From an uncultured delta proteobacterium (GTDB lineage: Bacteria; Desulfobacterota; Syntrophia; Syntrophales; Smithellaceae), in NCBI GenBank assembly GCA_903907985.1, contig CAIVQG010000035.1, positions 1 to 64,000 on the forward strand: DNA of 64,000 nucleotides. The letters are read 5' to 3'. The translations under genes and the position numbers were made by a program. Below are positions 9,867-18,890 of the stretch, in pieces (the first letter of the stretch is position 1; each line of letters starts with the position of its first letter). The notes under the pieces were generated by a model. That model was given only the letters and a program-made list of their open reading frames with translations. It ran no database searches and had not been told where the DNA came from.

Positions 9867-10244
9867 TTAACCCTTTTCATTGAATATCATGCCGCACAGT
9901 TCGCTCATTTTGATCTGAAGTGCTTGCATCTCTTTGGGCGGGATTTCACGAATGACATCGCCCGTTTTCTTGTTCAATACCTTGATCGCGATCTTTTCAT
10001 CATGCACTCCATAAAAAGAATACTGTAGACTGATATTCATACTGTCAAGCTGGTATTGCATTTCCGCGACCATCTGTTTAACTTGCTCAGGACTGACAGT
10101 GCCATCTCCTCCTATCGACTTTACTGATAGGGTAGGATCAGTCTTCTGTGCAGGCCCGAAGGACGCCATCGTCGGTGCAGGCGCTGTCACCTTTAACGAA
10201 GAGTCGGGCATTGCTCCACTCATATCGACAGAGCTTATATTCAC
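9867..10244 (-). CDS. flaG: Flagellar protein FlaG
   Basis: A 125-residue FlaG homologue; FlaG proteins affect filament length or assembly, and mechanism varies by species. The C-terminal FlaG domain (about 55-122) has the characteristic 'LQYSFYGVHDEKIAIKVLNK' and 'VIREIPPKEM' motifs. The N-terminal half is Ala/Pro/Ser-rich linker. AGGAGGA precedes the start. It marks the left edge of the glycan island and is transcribed away from it. Confidence 0.9.
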   Translation of the reverse strand: MNISSVDMSGAMPDSSLKVTAPAPTMASFGPAQKTDPTLSVKSIGGDGTVSPEQVKQMVAEMQYQLDSMNISLQYSFYGVHDEKIAIKVLNKKTGDVIREIPPKEMQALQIKMSELCGMIFNEKG

Positions 10245-10279
10245 TTAACTTCCTCCTCTTATTATTTTATTCTACTATG

Positions 10280-10307
10280 GCATCGACATTTTGCAATAAA
10301 AACTTTA
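10280..10307 (-). promoter_or_regulatory. Possible sigma-28 promoter for flaG
   Basis: On the minus strand TAAA (10307-10304) is followed by 16 nt and GTCGATGC (10287-10280). The flank resembles the stronger motif at 9797-9823. The spacer is one longer than the usual 15 and the -10 is imperfect. Confidence 0.45.
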
Positions 10308-10473
10308 ATCTCCTGCTGAAGAATTATAACATCAACGTATATAAATCATTCAACACCCAGCAGATACTTTGCCGCAAAACCTAGTACAGAATAATTTATT
10401 ACACACTTATTGTAAAGAAATTTTTGAATTAGCTGAAAAAGAAAATCGAGCAATATATCAGGAGGAGGAACAA

Positions 10474-10654
10474 GTGTATTTGTTTGATAACATTTACAAA
10501 AATAAAGATTGTTTTGATGGTCGGACAAAACTGCTTCAAGGGATCATTGTTGGCAATCTGGCTTAAGGAATTCGGTACGGATATCATCGGCAACTCCAAT
10601 GAAACACCTATCCAACCTAATAATTTTAAGCATCGAAACTCCGGGAGAAAATAG
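10474..10654 (+). pseudogene. Fossil of the 5' end of a CDP-glucose 4,6-dehydratase gene (rfbG-like), frameshifted
   Basis: A GTG preceded by AGGAGGAGG opens a frame that reads like an rfbG N-terminus ('NIYKNKDCFDGRT'). After a frame change at about 10518-10530 it continues as 'FKGSLLAIWLKEFGTDIIG' and then 'PIQPNNF', ending at a TAG. This matches the Rossmann start of RfbG in the intact gene downstream ('GHTGFKGSWLSLWLHELGANVTG'). Only about the first 55 codons remain. It differs in sequence from the second fossil at 12.7 kb, so it is a separate event. Confidence 0.75.
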
Positions 10655-11368
10655 CACATAGTGTGGAAACAAAGGCTTCTATAATCCATATCCGTCAAAA
10701 AACATCATCTACGTCAATTATCTGACTTCCATCCTTATCAGAATCCCAACTATTATCATTTAATTTTAAAAATATCATGGAGATGCATATTGCATTGATT
10801 CTATGAGTATTACTCAAATACTCGCACGGAAAATACACTAATAAATAGATTATAAATATATGATTATATTATTTTCTATATGAAGCGGAGCATTGGGACC
10901 AACGTGCAACAAAGCTAAATGACATTTATGAATGAATAGGATATGTCCATTAATGACGGTCCCGTAAAAAACGGCCAAATGCCCTCTACCCGGCGAAGAC
11001 CGCTGTTCAGAACATCCTGTAAATACTGGATTCTTGCTTAGTAACCTGAAGGTTACAGACCATAATGACGATTCTATTGTTTTTTTCTCCTCTTTGCATC
11101 TTCATCGTTAATGAATCAAACAGATAAAATGGCACTAATATTGCTAAATAGTTACAATATTTATTATAATATTTCGTTTTCAAAGGATAACGAGGCGGCA
11201 AGGAGGAAACACCGTAGTCTATTATTAACGAGTGGAGGCCTTCCTAATTATACGTTGAACAAGCCGTCGGCGATGCCACAATAAGTTGAGGCTGCGATCA
11301 CGAATTAGCATTAATATACCCGGCAAAAAAAGCCGGTTGCGGCACATTTTGCTCAGGACTGATGACAA
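10655..11368 (+). other. Gene-free AT-rich spacer at the left edge of the glycan island
   Basis: About 710 nt without a credible coding frame. It has a short palindrome around 10806-10826 and a degenerate copy of the interspersed 'CTGGATTC...ATGACG' repeat (about 11025-11073), which contains a small AACCT/AGGTT inverted repeat. Base composition is patchy. It looks like decayed DNA between the rfbG fossil and rfbH, and presumably holds the rfbH promoter, which I cannot place. Confidence 0.5.
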
Positions 11369-12706
11369 ATGAATAATCATAACGAAGCAGGATCATCTTT
11401 GAGGAATAAGATTTCAGATCTGATTGGGGAATTTTATCGCCAAAATGCGCCGCGAACCGAATTTATTGCGGGAAAAACACCTATTCATTACTCTGGTCGA
11501 TATTACGATGAAAAAGAAATGCAAGCTGCAGTGGAAGCATCTCTTGACTTCTGGCTGACGGAAGGGCGATTTACTTCTCGCTTTGAATCTGAACTAGCCA
11601 AAACAGTGGGGACTAAGCATGCCCTTCTGGTAAATTCCGGTTCATCGGCTAATCTTCTGGCTCTAACAGCCTTAACGTCCCCCCTTCTGTGCGACCGGCG
11701 GTTGCATCCCGGAGATGAAGTTATTACAGTAGCAGCCGGTTTTCCCACCACCGTTAATCCTATTATTCAAAACGGCCTCATTCCAGTGTTTGTGGACGTG
11801 GATATACCCAACTACAATATCAATACAGCTGATTTATTAAAGGCTCTGAGTCCCAAGACGCGCGCTGTATTTGTCGCCCACACTCTGGGCAATCCTTTTA
11901 ACCTCGACGAGATTATGTCTATTGCCCGAAAGCATAACCTTTTTGTGATTGAAGATAATTGCGATGCCCTGGGATCATTTTACAAAGGGCAATTAACAGG
12001 ATCTTTCGGACATCTTGCTACTTGTTCATTTTACCCCGCGCACCATATTACACTCGGCGAAGGCGGTGCGGTTCTCACATCTGATGATACACTCGCGAAG
12101 ATCGTTCGCTCCCTCAAAGATTGGGGAAGAGATTGCTTCTGCGGACCTGGTCAAAACGACCGCTGCGGGAAGAGGTTTTCCAGACAGTACGGAGAATTAC
12201 CGTTTGGCTACGATCATAAATACGTTTACTCCCACATTGGATATAACCTGAAAGCAACGGAATTTCAGGCCGCCATTGGTGTTGAACAATTAAAGAAGTT
12301 GAATCAGTTTTGTGAAATACGCCGGAGAAATTTTCAACTTTGGCTGAACGGCTTTGCAAAACATGAGGAATATTTCATCTTACCGGAAACGACGCAAAAC
12401 TCCGACCCGGCCTGGTTTGCTTTTCCGTTAACTGTGAGAAGCGAAAAAACCGCATTTACCAGAAATGACATTACGTCTTATTTAAACGAACATCTAGTTG
12501 AAACAAGAAACCTCTTTGGCGGCAACCTGCTTCGCCAACCGGCATATAAAAACATTACTCATCGCAAGATTGGTGAGCTTCCCAACACTGACCGTGTTAT
12601 GAATGATACTTTCTTCCTGGGAACATATCCCGGCCTGGACAGAGAACAAATTGATTATTCGTTAAACATCGTGGAACATTTTTTTTCATTGCGGGGAATA
12701 AAATGA
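11369..12706 (+). CDS. rfbH: CDP-4-keto-6-deoxy-D-glucose 3-dehydrase (E1)
   Basis: A 445-residue DegT-fold PMP enzyme that removes the C3 hydroxyl of CDP-4-keto-6-deoxyglucose on the way to 3,6-dideoxyhexoses. The usual PLP-anchoring lysine is replaced by His225 in 'FYPAHHITLGEGG', the hallmark of E1. The cysteine-rich stretch 'DWGRDCFCGPGQNDRCGKRF' matches the E1 iron-sulphur ligand region. It needs a reductase partner (E3, DdhD), which is not seen in the window. It heads the plus-strand glycan island and should act after RfbF and RfbG, encoded 1-3 kb downstream. Confidence 0.95.
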   Translation: MNNHNEAGSSLRNKISDLIGEFYRQNAPRTEFIAGKTPIHYSGRYYDEKEMQAAVEASLDFWLTEGRFTSRFESELAKTVGTKHALLVNSGSSANLLALTALTSPLLCDRRLHPGDEVITVAAGFPTTVNPIIQNGLIPVFVDVDIPNYNINTADLLKALSPKTRAVFVAHTLGNPFNLDEIMSIARKHNLFVIEDNCDALGSFYKGQLTGSFGHLATCSFYPAHHITLGEGGAVLTSDDTLAKIVRSLKDWGRDCFCGPGQNDRCGKRFSRQYGELPFGYDHKYVYSHIGYNLKATEFQAAIGVEQLKKLNQFCEIRRRNFQLWLNGFAKHEEYFILPETTQNSDPAWFAFPLTVRSEKTAFTRNDITSYLNEHLVETRNLFGGNLLRQPAYKNITHRKIGELPNTDRVMNDTFFLGTYPGLDREQIDYSLNIVEHFFSLRGIK

Positions 12707-12850
12707 AAAAAAGTTTTGCGGACTTGTATGAGGGGAAACGTTTGTTTGTAACCGGCGACACAGGTTTTAAGTGATCCGGGCTGACACTTTGGCTGGATGA
12801 ACTCGGCGCATATGTAACTGGTTCTAGGTTATCCCCTCTCCATAACTGAA
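12703..12850 (+). pseudogene. Second fossil of an rfbG 5' end with an in-frame stop
   Basis: Directly after rfbH an ATG overlaps the rfbH stop (AATGA), exactly where rfbG would follow in a normal rfbH-rfbG operon. It reads 'MKKSFADLYEGKRLFVTGDT' then 'GFK', a TGA, then 'LTLWLDELGAYVTG' in the same frame. The TGA falls at the Gly codon of the GFKGSWL motif. Sequence similarity ends about 50 codons in, and a stop follows at 12850. The intact rfbG starts 800 nt further on. Confidence 0.85.
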
Positions 12851-12980
12851 TAAGGCATGAAGTTTGTGTATAAAATACCACTGCAAACAAAGCGCCCACC
12901 CCCACCCACTCATTTTGTAATCGAGAGGGCGGAGCTTTATAAATCAATCATTTGTTCAGTAAAAAATACTTTTTATCATT

Positions 12981-13112
12981 TCTGGACTTGACAAAAATCA
13001 CCACTGGTTGTTTCTTGATACCGTGGCACTGACTCAGGCCAAAGCCACTTCGTTGGCAGTAACAGGCGATCGAGATATCATGATCACAATCAAATTAAAG
13101 GAGTTATCATGA
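12981..13112 (+). pseudogene. Possible C-terminal remnant of a PIN-domain toxin
   Basis: An open stretch without a start codon reads 'GLDKNHHWLFLDTVALTQ' followed by 'AKATSLAVTGDRDIM' and ends at TGA. The pattern 'D-K...FLD.A..AKA..L.VTGDRD' is that of the C-terminal half of PIN-domain ribonucleases of toxin-antitoxin modules. No N-terminal half or antitoxin is visible. An AAAGGAG site at its end serves a following ATG (13109). The assignment rests on a short match. Confidence 0.4.
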
Positions 13113-13151
13113 ATCGTCCGCACTTTAATTTTGGCATATTTGGATCGAACA

Positions 13152-13661
13152 ATGAAAACAAAATTCCTAAATGACTGGAAGATAAAGGCAGAAGACATCT
13201 CTTTAATTGTTTATGATTTTGATGGGGTGATGACAGATAACAGAGTCATTCTTTCCGAAGATGGAAAGGAAAGCGTTATCGTTAACAGATCAGATGGCCT
13301 AGCCGTGAGTATTTTGAGAGATATGGGGATACGACAGCTTATTTTATCAAAGGAAACAAATTCAGTTGTATCAACCAGAGCACAAAAGCTTAGCTTACAA
13401 GTTTTACACGGTATCGATAACAAGGAATTCATTCTTCAGCAGTATTGCCAAGAAAAAAATATCTCCCTCGATAATGTTGTCTTTATCGGAAATGATCTTA
13501 ATGACGTCAATTTAATGCGCCTGGTAGGTTTTCCCTTGTGCCCCGAAGATGCCTATCCTGAGGCGAAAGCGGTAGTCAAATTCATTATCCCGGCAAATGG
13601 CGGTAAGGGTGTTATTAGAGAACTGGTCAATCACATTATAAAGAAAGAGACAAATGTTTAA
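13152..13661 (+). CDS. KdsC-like HAD phosphatase (nonulosonate/KDO-8-P phosphatase type)
   Basis: A 169-residue HAD hydrolase of the C0 type. Motif I is 'VYDFDGVMTDN' with both catalytic aspartates, the C-terminal motif is 'FIGNDLNDVNLM', and 'LSKETN' fits motif II. Such proteins dephosphorylate KDO-8-phosphate or sialic-acid-9-phosphate, or are fused to NeuA. The neuB-like gene at 25.4 kb makes a nonulosonate role plausible. Start: ATG 13152 is used. A better ribosome site serves an ATG at 13109, which opens only a 21-codon frame overlapping this start and may couple translation. The 3' end overlaps rfbG by 8 nt. Confidence 0.8.
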   Translation: MKTKFLNDWKIKAEDISLIVYDFDGVMTDNRVILSEDGKESVIVNRSDGLAVSILRDMGIRQLILSKETNSVVSTRAQKLSLQVLHGIDNKEFILQQYCQEKNISLDNVVFIGNDLNDVNLMRLVGFPLCPEDAYPEAKAVVKFIIPANGGKGVIRELVNHIIKKETNV

Positions 13662-14748
13662 CGATTTCTATCAAAACAAACGCGTCCTCGTCACCGGCCA
13701 TACCGGTTTCAAAGGGTCATGGCTTTCCCTCTGGCTCCATGAATTAGGCGCAAACGTTACCGGTTTCGCCTTGCCCCCCAGTACAAATCCTTCACATTTT
13801 AATCTCATCAGTCTGGACAATCTGGTGGGTCACTTTGAAGGCGACATTCGTGATCTCGAAACCATAAAGCATGTCTTTGATATTGCCAAACCAGAGTTAA
13901 TTTTCCATCTGGCCGCCCAGGCTCTGGTTCGGGATTCTTACAATGATCCCAAAACAACATTCGATACCAACATTGGCGGAACGGTCAACGTTCTGGAAGC
14001 CATCCGTCAATGTCCCAGTGTCAAGGCGGTTGTCGTCATCACTTCTGACAAGTGCTACGACAATCGAGAGTGGGTCTGGGGTTATCGTGAAAACGATCCG
14101 TTGGGAGGCCATGACCCATACAGTGCCAGCAAAGGAGCAGCGGAAATTGTTGCTGCGGCCTATCAACGCTCCTATTTTGACAAAAACGGACAAGGTCCCC
14201 ATCTTGGCTTGGCCACAGCCCGCGCAGGCAACGTCATAGGTGGCGGCGACTGGGCTAAAGACCGAATCATTCCCGATTGTATCCGCGCTCTCACCACAGA
14301 TCAACCCATAATCATCAGAAATCCGCAGGCGACCCGTCCCTGGCAGCATGTTCTGGACCCGCTAGCCGGATATCTCCTACTTGCCGCCCGTCTTCTGGAA
14401 AACCCGGACAAATATAGCGGCGCCTGGAACTTCGGGCCGCAGACATACGATCAGACTACCGTGCGCGAACTGGCAGAGCGCTTAATCACCACTTGGGGAA
14501 GCGGCACAATCCAATCACCGCCCGCGAAAAAAGCGCCTCATGAAGCGCATCTGCTGCATTTAAGCATCGATAAGGCGATCTTCGATTTGAAATGGCAGCC
14601 TGTTCTGGATAGTTCATCCGCAATCAATTGGACGGTAGACTGGTATAAATCCTGGCATCATTCCCAGGAAACACGGCAGGAATTATCCGTTCTCCAGATC
14701 AGAAAATTTGCCGAACTTGCAGCGTTAAAAGGACAAATGCTTTCTTAG
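13654..14748 (+). CDS. rfbG: CDP-glucose 4,6-dehydratase
   Basis: A 364-residue extended SDR that converts CDP-glucose to CDP-4-keto-6-deoxyglucose. The NAD-binding motif is 'VTGHTGFKGSW', the catalytic YxxxK is in 'YSASKGAAE', and 'TSDKCYDNREW' is typical of RfbG. Length is normal. It overlaps the phosphatase gene by 8 nt and is followed by rfbF 43 nt later. It makes the substrate for RfbH. Confidence 0.96.
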   Translation: MFNDFYQNKRVLVTGHTGFKGSWLSLWLHELGANVTGFALPPSTNPSHFNLISLDNLVGHFEGDIRDLETIKHVFDIAKPELIFHLAAQALVRDSYNDPKTTFDTNIGGTVNVLEAIRQCPSVKAVVVITSDKCYDNREWVWGYRENDPLGGHDPYSASKGAAEIVAAAYQRSYFDKNGQGPHLGLATARAGNVIGGGDWAKDRIIPDCIRALTTDQPIIIRNPQATRPWQHVLDPLAGYLLLAARLLENPDKYSGAWNFGPQTYDQTTVRELAERLITTWGSGTIQSPPAKKAPHEAHLLHLSIDKAIFDLKWQPVLDSSSAINWTVDWYKSWHHSQETRQELSVLQIRKFAELAALKGQMLS

Positions 14749-14791
14749 CATACAAATAACTTTATAGAATGAAATTTTCGGGGAAAGAATT

Positions 14792-15559
14792 ATGAAAGTC
14801 GTCATTTTAGCCGGCGGCATGGGCACGCGCATCAGCGAAGAATCGCATCTGAAACCCAAACCAATGATTGAAATCGGTGAACGCCCCATCCTTTGGCATA
14901 TCATGAAGCATTATTCGCGGTATGGCTTCAATGAATTCATTATCGCTCTGGGCTACAAGGGGGAGATGATCAAGCGATACTTCGCCGATTATTATAACCT
15001 GAATCACGACTTTACCGTTTCTCTCAGTGACGGCAGCGTTGAGCGTATCGGCGGCAATCCGTGTGAACCGTGGAAAGTCCACCTTGTTGATACAGGGCAA
15101 CTCACGCTGACAGGAGGACGCCTTCAGCGCCTGGCATCGCTCATTTCTGAAGACCATTTCATGATGACGTATGGTGACGGCGTCAGTGATGTTAATCTGA
15201 ATGCGTTGCTGAGATTTCATCAGGAAAACAGAGGTCTGGTAACCTTGACCGCCGTGCGGCCCCCCGCCCGTTTCGGCGCGCTAGAATTTGAAGGAAACAA
15301 AATCAGCCATTTCAAAGAAAAATCGATTCTTCACGAAGGATGGATCAACGGTGGTTTTTTTGTCATCAACACCAAAGCCTTAAGCTACATAAAAGAAGAT
15401 GTAATGTGGGAACATGCCCCAATGGAAAATCTGGCAAAGGACGAAGAACTTTGCGCTTACAAACACGAAGGTTTCTGGCAGTGCATGGACACCGCCCGCG
15501 ATCTCCAGTACCTGGAGTCGTTATGGAAAACAAATAACGCACCCTGGAAGAGCTGGTAA
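14792..15559 (+). CDS. rfbF: Glucose-1-phosphate cytidylyltransferase
   Basis: A 255-residue nucleotidyltransferase that makes CDP-glucose from CTP and glucose-1-phosphate, the first step of the CDP-dideoxyhexose route. It begins with the 'VILAGGMGTRISEES' nucleotide-binding loop, then 'KPKPMIEIGERPILWHIMK'. 'GFWQCMDTARDLQYLE' near the C-terminus is family-specific. A GGGGAAAG site precedes the ATG. Confidence 0.96.
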   Translation: MKVVILAGGMGTRISEESHLKPKPMIEIGERPILWHIMKHYSRYGFNEFIIALGYKGEMIKRYFADYYNLNHDFTVSLSDGSVERIGGNPCEPWKVHLVDTGQLTLTGGRLQRLASLISEDHFMMTYGDGVSDVNLNALLRFHQENRGLVTLTAVRPPARFGALEFEGNKISHFKEKSILHEGWINGGFFVINTKALSYIKEDVMWEHAPMENLAKDEELCAYKHEGFWQCMDTARDLQYLESLWKTNNAPWKSW

Positions 15560-15575
15560 ACAGGAGGTCATTCAA

Positions 15576-16742
15576 ATGCCAATAAGATCATGTCCGGTTT
15601 GTGGTTCACCTGACGCCGATGAGCTTCATCGGCTTCGCCTGATACTGTTTGACGATCATCCCCTAGCGCATAACTATGTAACGGCTGTGTGCCGAAAGTG
15701 CGGTATGGGATTCAACCGCGAAACATTACCGGCAGAAGCCTATAACCGTTACTACACCAAATTATCAAAATATGTCGTAAACACCTCAGCGTCTGCTCCC
15801 ATTCCCCGCCTGCCCGAATGCGCCGAGATTCTTGCACACCTTCTTCCCCGCGACACGGCTATTCTCGACGTCGGTTGTGGCAGCGGCGGGTTTTTGGAAT
15901 CATTGCGCAAGCGCGGCTTCACCAACCTGGCGGGGCTTGACCCCACGCCGGAGTGCATCCGGATTATCCGGGAAGATCTGGGCCTCGACGCACGCGTCGG
16001 GACGATCGCCGAGCATCCGTTTCCACCCCGATCATTCGATTTAGCCCTTTCCACAGTCGTCTTCGAGCACCTGCTGAATCCCGGCCTAGATGTGGATAAG
16101 ATGGCTGATCTGTTGAAGCCAGAGGGAATGGCTTTCATTCTGGTGCCTGACGCATCACGCTTTGCCGAGTTTATGGTCTCCCCTTTTCAGGACCTCAATG
16201 TTGAACACATCAACCATTTCTCATCGGACTCCTTAAACAAGTTGTTTGAAAATAGAGGATGGGAGCATCTCGATGCGGGTAGCGCCACTTTCACCTTAAC
16301 GCCTACCTGGCAATCAACACTTATTTGGGGTTTATACCGCAAGCGAGATCAGTCCCAACGTCTTTCAGCCGCTGATCACACCTTGCGCGAGGGGCTTTCG
16401 GACTATATCGTCAAAAGCGAAGCCATGCTGGCAAGGATGGCGGCGAACCTGCGGACTGAACTTGCAGGTGACACGGACGTGATGCTCTGGGGAGCAGGTC
16501 ATCTCACCTCGGTGTTGCTGGCACATGATGTGCTCACAGATAAACGGATCAAGGCGGTCATCGACAGCAATCCGAATTACGCCGGGAAAACCCTGGCGGG
16601 AGCGCCGGTCGGCGGCCACGAACTGCGCAGCGACTTTCAAGGACCGATTGTCGTGGCAACCGTCCGGGAGCAGGATGCTGTCATTTCGCAAATCAAGCAA
16701 TTGGGTTGGTCGAATCGACTGGTCCGTTTATATCATCACTGA
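15576..16742 (+). CDS. SAM methyltransferase with zinc-binding N-terminus, sugar C-methyltransferase type
   Basis: A 388-residue protein. The start at 15576 is set by AGGAGGT 9 nt upstream; the longer frame overlaps rfbF. Domain order: an N-terminal C4 zinc-binding region ('CPVCGSPDADE' and 'CRKCGMGFN'), a class I SAM fold with 'AILDVGCGSGGFLESL' (about 90-230), and a C-terminal Rossmann-like part ('LWGAGHLTSVLL', 'IVVATVREQD'). This architecture matches TylC3/NovU-type NDP-sugar C-methyltransferases (Methyltransf_13/11/14). With rfbF-G-H beside it, methylation of a CDP-deoxysugar is likely but unproven. Confidence 0.8.
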   Translation: MPIRSCPVCGSPDADELHRLRLILFDDHPLAHNYVTAVCRKCGMGFNRETLPAEAYNRYYTKLSKYVVNTSASAPIPRLPECAEILAHLLPRDTAILDVGCGSGGFLESLRKRGFTNLAGLDPTPECIRIIREDLGLDARVGTIAEHPFPPRSFDLALSTVVFEHLLNPGLDVDKMADLLKPEGMAFILVPDASRFAEFMVSPFQDLNVEHINHFSSDSLNKLFENRGWEHLDAGSATFTLTPTWQSTLIWGLYRKRDQSQRLSAADHTLREGLSDYIVKSEAMLARMAANLRTELAGDTDVMLWGAGHLTSVLLAHDVLTDKRIKAVIDSNPNYAGKTLAGAPVGGHELRSDFQGPIVVATVREQDAVISQIKQLGWSNRLVRLYHH

Positions 16743-16753
16743 GGGACTGTGAC

Positions 16754-17800
16754 ATGGCAAAAAAAGTGGAAAACTGGGGTGCAAACCGTAAATGGAACGA
16801 AAACGTTAAACGGGCTGTGCTAGCCGACGTGGTGCCGCTTGACACCCCCTATGTCGCATACATCGACCCCGCCAACGCCTGTAATTTCCGCTGCAAGTTT
16901 TGTCCAACCGGCCATCCCGATATTCTCCGCAAAATCAAGCGGCCCGTCGGGATGATGGATTTCAATTTATTTGAGAAAATCATCGAAGACTTCAAGCAAT
17001 TTCCGGAAAAGTTGCGCGTTTTGTTCATGCACAAAGATGGCGAACCGCTTCTGAACCCCCGAATAGGCGAGATGCTTGCCTTGGCCAAGCAAAGCGAAAT
17101 CGCACCTGTTGTCTGGCTGACCACCAACGGCGCTTTAATGACCCGTGAAAAGACTATCGAAATCATCGAATCCGGAATTGATTACGTCAGGCTGTCAGTC
17201 GAGCATGTGACAGCGGAAGGTTATCGCGAAATGACGAAAACATTCGAAGACTATGATGGATTGCGGCGCAATGTGGAATTTCTTTTTAATGAAAAAAGTC
17301 GCAGAGGCAGCAAGCTTAAAATCTGGGCCAAGATGATTGATTTCACCTTTACTGAAGAAGAGCTCAAAAAATTCGGCGAGGATTTTGGCCATATTGCCGA
17401 TGAGGTTTTGCTGACGGGAACGGGCGTCTGGACCGATCAAATGGGAATTGATTTTAACCTGGGCGCTAAACCGGAAGCGGGATACGACGGTGAAACACCC
17501 ATCAAAAAGAATCGTATCGTATGTCCGTATACTTTTTACAATATTGCGGTTAATTTTGACGGATCCACCGGTGGTTGCATGCTGGATTGGTCCCACTCTC
17601 TCGCCGCCGGCAATGTTCAAAATCAAAGTTTAGTGGACATCTGGAAGAGTCCTGAAATGAACCGAATTCGTTTATTACACCTGGAAGGTCGGCGTCGCGA
17701 GCTCCTCTCCTGCAACGGTTGTCAGTGCGTCCAATTTATGCCGGCCGACAATGAACTGGATGACCACAGAGAAAGATTGATTCCGTTGTTCAAAGCTTAA
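16754..17800 (+). CDS. Radical SAM protein with SPASM-like C-terminus, paralogue 1
   Basis: A 348-residue radical SAM enzyme. The [4Fe-4S]/SAM motif CxxxCxxC is 'CNFRCKFC' (Cys43, 47, 50), followed by 'PTGHPD' and a 'HKDGEPLLNP' strand. The C-terminus (about 255-345) has further cysteines in 'IVCPYTFYN', 'GGCMLDWSH' and 'CNGCQC', fitting auxiliary clusters of a SPASM domain. The start is the ATG at 16754, after a weak GGGAC site. Substrate is unknown; the place in a sugar cluster suggests a sugar or its carrier. It is one of three consecutive paralogues. Confidence 0.85.
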   Translation: MAKKVENWGANRKWNENVKRAVLADVVPLDTPYVAYIDPANACNFRCKFCPTGHPDILRKIKRPVGMMDFNLFEKIIEDFKQFPEKLRVLFMHKDGEPLLNPRIGEMLALAKQSEIAPVVWLTTNGALMTREKTIEIIESGIDYVRLSVEHVTAEGYREMTKTFEDYDGLRRNVEFLFNEKSRRGSKLKIWAKMIDFTFTEEELKKFGEDFGHIADEVLLTGTGVWTDQMGIDFNLGAKPEAGYDGETPIKKNRIVCPYTFYNIAVNFDGSTGGCMLDWSHSLAAGNVQNQSLVDIWKSPEMNRIRLLHLEGRRRELLSCNGCQCVQFMPADNELDDHRERLIPLFKA

Positions 17801-17831
17801 ACAAATCTTGCATTATCCATGGTAACCGCCT

Positions 17832-18890
17832 ATGACTAAAACCCTCACGTACCTTAAAAAAAGCAGACCCTGGGAAAAAGACCGGCCTCGCTTACGGCTT
17901 GCGGAAAGTCTTCCGCTTACGACCCCGCTCGGTATGCAGATTGACCCCTCCAATCTCTGCAACTTCCGTTGCCAATTCTGCCCGACCGGTCATCCGGATC
18001 TGTTGCGCCAGGTAGGACGATCCAAAGGGCAGCTTATGTCATGGACTCTGTATGAAAAATTGATATCGGAGCTTTACGCGTTTCCACAGCCGTTGAAAAC
18101 GTTGTCCCTGCACAAGGACGGCGAACCGCTGATTAACCCATGCATCGCCGAAATGGTTTCTCTGGCCCGAGAAAGAAATATCGCCGACAAGATCATTATC
18201 CTGACAAATGCTTCCCTACTGACAAGAGAAATGTCCACAGCCCTGATCAAGGCCGGCCTTGATGTCATTCGCATATCAGTTGAACACGTAAGCGCCGAAG
18301 GTTATCGTAAGTTTACTCAAACATACGATAACTATGATCAAATCGTTCGCAACGTTCAGATACTCCATGAAGAAAGAGAGCGTTTGCAGGCGCCGTTGTT
18401 TATAGCGGCCAAGCTCATCGATTTCGGACTCACCGGCGACGAACTGGAAATATTCACCCGTGATTTTTCATCGTGCTGTGACGAAATCAGCAGGACACCG
18501 GCGCAGGGGTGGAGCCTCAGTGAAATTTTTGATTTCACCCTGGGCAGTCAGCCGATCGTTTCTCTGGACGGTCAAACCCCTTTGAACCCAAAACGCGTCG
18601 CCTGCCCTTTTCCGTTTTACACAATGGCGGTCAACGCCAACGGCCTGGTCTCGCCCTGCCCTGATGACTGGTCGCACAAGGCGACCATCGGTGATGCCCG
18701 TGCGGAAACTCTTCAGGAAATCTGGAACGGCTCCCGCTTGCAGGAATTTCGCCTGATGCACCTGGATGGCCAGCGCAGTCAAAATGTAGCCTGCGCCAAA
18801 TGCCATTGCATACAGGGCATTCCGGAAGACAGTGATCTTGATGCGCATCTGGAACAATTGACCCCTCTATTTGCCGGAGAAAAGCCATGA
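17832..18890 (+). CDS. Radical SAM protein with SPASM-like C-terminus, paralogue 2
   Basis: A 352-residue paralogue of the preceding gene. The radical SAM motif is 'CNFRCQFC' (Cys43, 47, 50), with 'PTGHPDLLRQVGRSKGQL' after it and 'LHKDGEPLINP' later. The C-terminal cysteines are kept ('VACPFPFY', 'SPCPDDWSH', 'CAKCHC'). The tail 'DSDLDAHLEQLTPLF' is shared across the set. The stop overlaps the next start (ATGA), so translation is coupled. Divergence between paralogues is well beyond a recent duplication, suggesting distinct substrates or a relay. Confidence 0.85.
   Translation: MTKTLTYLKKSRPWEKDRPRLRLAESLPLTTPLGMQIDPSNLCNFRCQFCPTGHPDLLRQVGRSKGQLMSWTLYEKLISELYAFPQPLKTLSLHKDGEPLINPCIAEMVSLARERNIADKIIILTNASLLTREMSTALIKAGLDVIRISVEHVSAEGYRKFTQTYDNYDQIVRNVQILHEERERLQAPLFIAAKLIDFGLTGDELEIFTRDFSSCCDEISRTPAQGWSLSEIFDFTLGSQPIVSLDGQTPLNPKRVACPFPFYTMAVNANGLVSPCPDDWSHKATIGDARAETLQEIWNGSRLQEFRLMHLDGQRSQNVACAKCHCIQGIPEDSDLDAHLEQLTPLFAGEKP

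Noticed and set aside
10369-10566. 65-codon plus-strand frame after flaG
   Set aside because: Its second half is the frameshifted rfbG fossil and its TTG start has no ribosome site, so it is treated as part of decayed DNA.
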